Of a stretch of DNA of 64,000 nt, positions 61,283 through 64,000 are shown one piece after another. The notes under the pieces are model-generated. The model was not told where the DNA came from, searched no databases, and worked only from the letters and a program-made list of their open reading frames with translations. The DNA is from Epiperipatus broadwayi (taxonomy: Eukaryota; Onychophora; Udeonychophora; Euonychophora; Peripatidae): NCBI GenBank assembly GCA_028023455.1, contig JAQFVV010006305.1, positions 4,269,001-4,333,000 of the forward strand. The letters run 5' to 3'. The position numbers and the translations under genes were made by a program. Each line of letters begins with the position of its first letter. The stretch's first letter is position 1.

Positions 61283-62339
61283 AAAGAAAAAAAAAATACA
61301 CTATTACATTAATTTAAAATTAAAATAAAAACTAAAAGCTAAAATTAAAGAGTTGTTTAATGTATATATATTCGCACAGATGCAAAACTTTAAAAGTATT
61401 TTTTTTTAAACAAAAAAAAGTATTTGAACTTACTTTTTTATAAAAAAAGGTAAAGATCTAAATATAAAATATTTTTAGTAAAAAGTAACATAAATGGAAA
61501 AGATTCCTATGTAATCTCAGTAAATGGAAATGATTGGGTTATTAATTATCGAAAAGCAAACTAGCCCTTGGGGCTCTTATATAAAAAAAGTCAGATGAAA
61601 GATATAGATAAGAGGACAAAAAAAAATTAGATGTCCAATAGAAGCAGCAACCAATAATCAGACCTTAATGAAAATTTGGAACAGGAAACCATGTTCAGTG
61701 AATCAGGATGATTTGTATAAAAAGAAAAAATATTCAAATTAAGGAGTTCCAGCTTGATTTTATTGAGAAGAGTGATAAGTCGCATTTTCACCCTCTCACT
61801 TATTTCAAATGAAATGATTGTTGAATTATGAATGGTACTATTGCAGACCCCAAATCATATGGGTACTGCATTAAAATAGTACCAGGATTGAACCAGCTAA
61901 GGCCACCTCCAGACAACAGACCGGTCTTCCAATAAAGACTTCACGGGAATTGGCACCAGGAACTGGGAGCTCTTCTATTGTAAGACATGAACTGTAAAAT
62001 TTAAAAGTAATTAAGAACTTTCATCAAGATTTGACAAGCTTTTAATTTACAACTAAACCTAATTTTTAAAATGAGCTTTTATCTGACTTTTAAGATCTCA
62101 AAATCAATTATTAATGTTTAATTTTATATATTTGAGTTTGCTAATTTAATCATTTCCATTTTATTTTTATTAATATTTATTGACTAAATTATATAAATGT
62201 TAAATTTAAGTTGGGCAAAAATGGCTGCATAGATTTGTAAAGTTATATTAATTAATTAAGGGAGACTTAATCTTGGGTTATTTGTTTTGTAGTTAAATTG
62301 GGTTAATCGATTGGATATATTGGTGTAATTAGTAAATGT
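61283..62339. other. AT-rich DNA with less AT-rich patch
   Basis: 61780-61985 is more balanced (GGATTGAACCAGC, GAATTGGCACCAGG) and may be part of the dispersed repeat that follows or another worn SINE. The rest is A/T-rich. Confidence 0.35.
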
Positions 62340-63175
62340 AGAATGAGATCTGCTACATGCAGGATCATATTATACACCACACTTGGGAAAAATAAGTCCC
62401 ATTTCTCACTGACCATCAGAAACAGATGGTATTCCCTGCTCCTTGGATCACCCTTTTAGCCTATGGAATGGGATAGTAAGATGGAAAATGCAATTCCTTT
62501 CTATAGAGTTTTTTATTGTTCTTCTCACCAGACAGATGTACCATTCCTGTACTGGACAAGAGTCAAGGTCTTATATAACCATGCTATTCAGATGTGTATT
62601 TCTGACAGTATGGTATCGTGCCGTCGTATTCATGCTGCATTGAATACATCGATGTATCAGTTAGATTGGCATTAGTTTGAATGCGAACTTTTGGCCTAAG
62701 GTTGAATAAGGGATAGAATATTTTCTTTTGAAATGCAATCTATGTAGTTTATTCATACTCGACACTCTAATAAAATATTATTAAATTCATCTGTGCAGAT
62801 TGTTTAAAATAAAAATTTAAATTTAAAAATTAATAACCAATCTAAAATAATAAATTTTATTCCTCAATTTAATTTATATGTGCGTTAATAAATGTTTGTG
62901 TGTTAATTAGTGGCAGTGGCTTATTTCAATTTTTTTAAAATATTAATGTATTTCTTTTAAGCAATTTTTATATTAAATCTCTGCATCTCCATGAGCTAGT
63001 GGCATGGGTTGATGGTTGGAATAAAATATATATATATGTAAAAATTAGATCTTAACAGTGCATATCTGCCTAGTCTATAAATTTTCAAGGTTCAAATAGC
63101 CTGGTGGCACCCAGTCGCACAGATATGGTAAGACATAATGATCACCCTGACCGTTATATAGTATATATATATAAG
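62340..63175 (+). repeat. Dispersed ~0.8 kb repeat, copy B
   Basis: Same family and orientation as 1480-2215. CCATTCCTGTACTGGACAAG lies near 62541, TTCAGATGTGTATTTCTGAC near 62590, CTCCATGAGCTAGTGGCATG near 62988, GGTTCAAATAGCCTGGTGGC near 63090, and the end is GACCGTTATA plus (TA)n near 63150-63172. The open frames at 62443-62675 lie inside it and are not conserved with copy A, so they are not genes. Confidence 0.6.
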
Positions 63176-64000
63176 TTCTTGTTTTAAAAAGTTATTTGAC
63201 TGCAATCAAAAATTATATAACTTTAAATAAAATAAAAATAGTGAAGGCCTTTTATCTAAATCAATATAAACGATCTATTTAAGCTATTTTATATTATGCA
63301 GATAAACATTACGAATGTATCAAATGATCGATGGATAATTGTCTGCTTTTATAAAAATGTTATAAAACTACATTGAATAGACAAAAATTGAATCACAAAT
63401 TTTATTAAATTTTGATTTCTTCAAATGATTACGAATATAATTCTATAATTAACATTATCATCATCTAAAAAAGCCTGAAATAATCGAATATATTTTAAAT
63501 TATATATTTATTTTGAAATTTAAATTTTTTAATATTACTTGCTAAATCGAGACTGTTCATTGCTAAAATTGGTAAGTTAAAAAATGTAAACAAAAAATAA
63601 ATAAATAAGGGGGGGGGATTGACCATCTATATTATTTTTGTTTCAAAATATTGCTAAAATACCAAATTCACGTATAACAATGTGTTAAGTGGTCTTCTAA
63701 AAACGGATTTAATGAGTCAAAGAATCTTTCGATAAAGAAAATATTATTAACATTATCAATAGCTGTTTGATATTCCTTTCAATAGCTTATCTCCTCAAGA
63801 TTCATGATAAATAAAGTTCTAGCACTATAAAGCACACACACACACATATAACTTTAATAAAATTCTTCAATAGAATATAAAAAATAAATGAAAATTCAAC
63901 TTACATTATTCCCACATAAAGTAATATTTATTAAGGCTATAACCTTAATAAATATTATAATTATTATTGCCACATGCAAATAAAAATTCAACTTACATTA
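63176..64000. other. AT-rich non-coding DNA
   Basis: No supported feature is seen. There is a G9 run at about 63609-63617. TAAAAATTCAACTTACATTA at the end of the window nearly repeats GAAAATTCAACTTACATTAT at 63890. Confidence 0.4.

Noticed and set aside
62443-62675. Two overlapping plus-strand frames of 66 and 70 codons.
   Set aside because: They lie inside the dispersed repeat and are not conserved in its other copy at 1.5-2.2 kb.

Overview
This window looks like non-coding, repeat-laden DNA from an animal genome. By eye it is strongly AT-rich, with long (TA)n, (CA)n and (GATA)n tracts, tRNA-headed SINEs with target-site duplications, a decayed RTE-like LINE, MITE-like fold-backs and only short exon-like open stretches. 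No bacterial operon, intact long ORF, rRNA or functional tRNA is visible. The repeat style would suit a lophotrochozoan such as a mollusc (perhaps a cephalopod), but that placement is weak.

Layout. 1-12.3 kb: AT-rich intergenic or intronic DNA with one copy of a ~0.8 kb dispersed repeat (about 1.5-2.2 kb), a 260-bp direct duplication (5.2-5.8 kb), an exon-like minus-strand stretch (8.2-8.4 kb), paired AT hairpins (9.4-9.5 kb) and a LINE scrap (10.0 kb). 12.3-14.9 kb: a series of exon-like open stretches on the minus strand below a CCAAT/TATA-like promoter motif; this is either a short-exon gene or an old coding element. 24.6-26.8 kb: a 2.1-kb element with ~368-bp terminal inverted repeats and Lys-rich reading frames, the last two overlapping as ATGA. 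30.4-36.6 kb: T-tract and GC-richer patches, a SINE, one member of a dispersed family, and a nearly pure A/T block. 38.8-45.2 kb: a MITE-like fold-back, two more SINEs, a candidate minus-strand exon with a good splice donor, and a 400-bp GATA-type microsatellite.

46.9-57.4 kb: minus-strand RTE-like LINE remnants are followed by the main feature, an 8.2-kb array of about 20 copies of a ~409-bp unit. Four units point one way and about sixteen the other, with no spacer at the inversion. Each unit contains what I read as a complete type I hammerhead ribozyme: CUGACGA and GAAA core boxes, a UC cleavage site on a minimal stem III, and an interrupted 6+5 bp stem I. The array would therefore be a retrozyme-like satellite whose transcripts could self-cleave into ~409-nt monomers. 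57.4-64 kb: AT-rich DNA with a decayed tandem repeat (59.8-60.5 kb), a second hammerhead-like core (61.3 kb) and the second copy of the ~0.8-kb repeat (62.3-63.2 kb).

The parts do not form a pathway. The unifying theme is RNA-mediated and foldback mobile DNA: SINEs and LINE fragments, hammerhead-bearing repeats and inverted-repeat elements.
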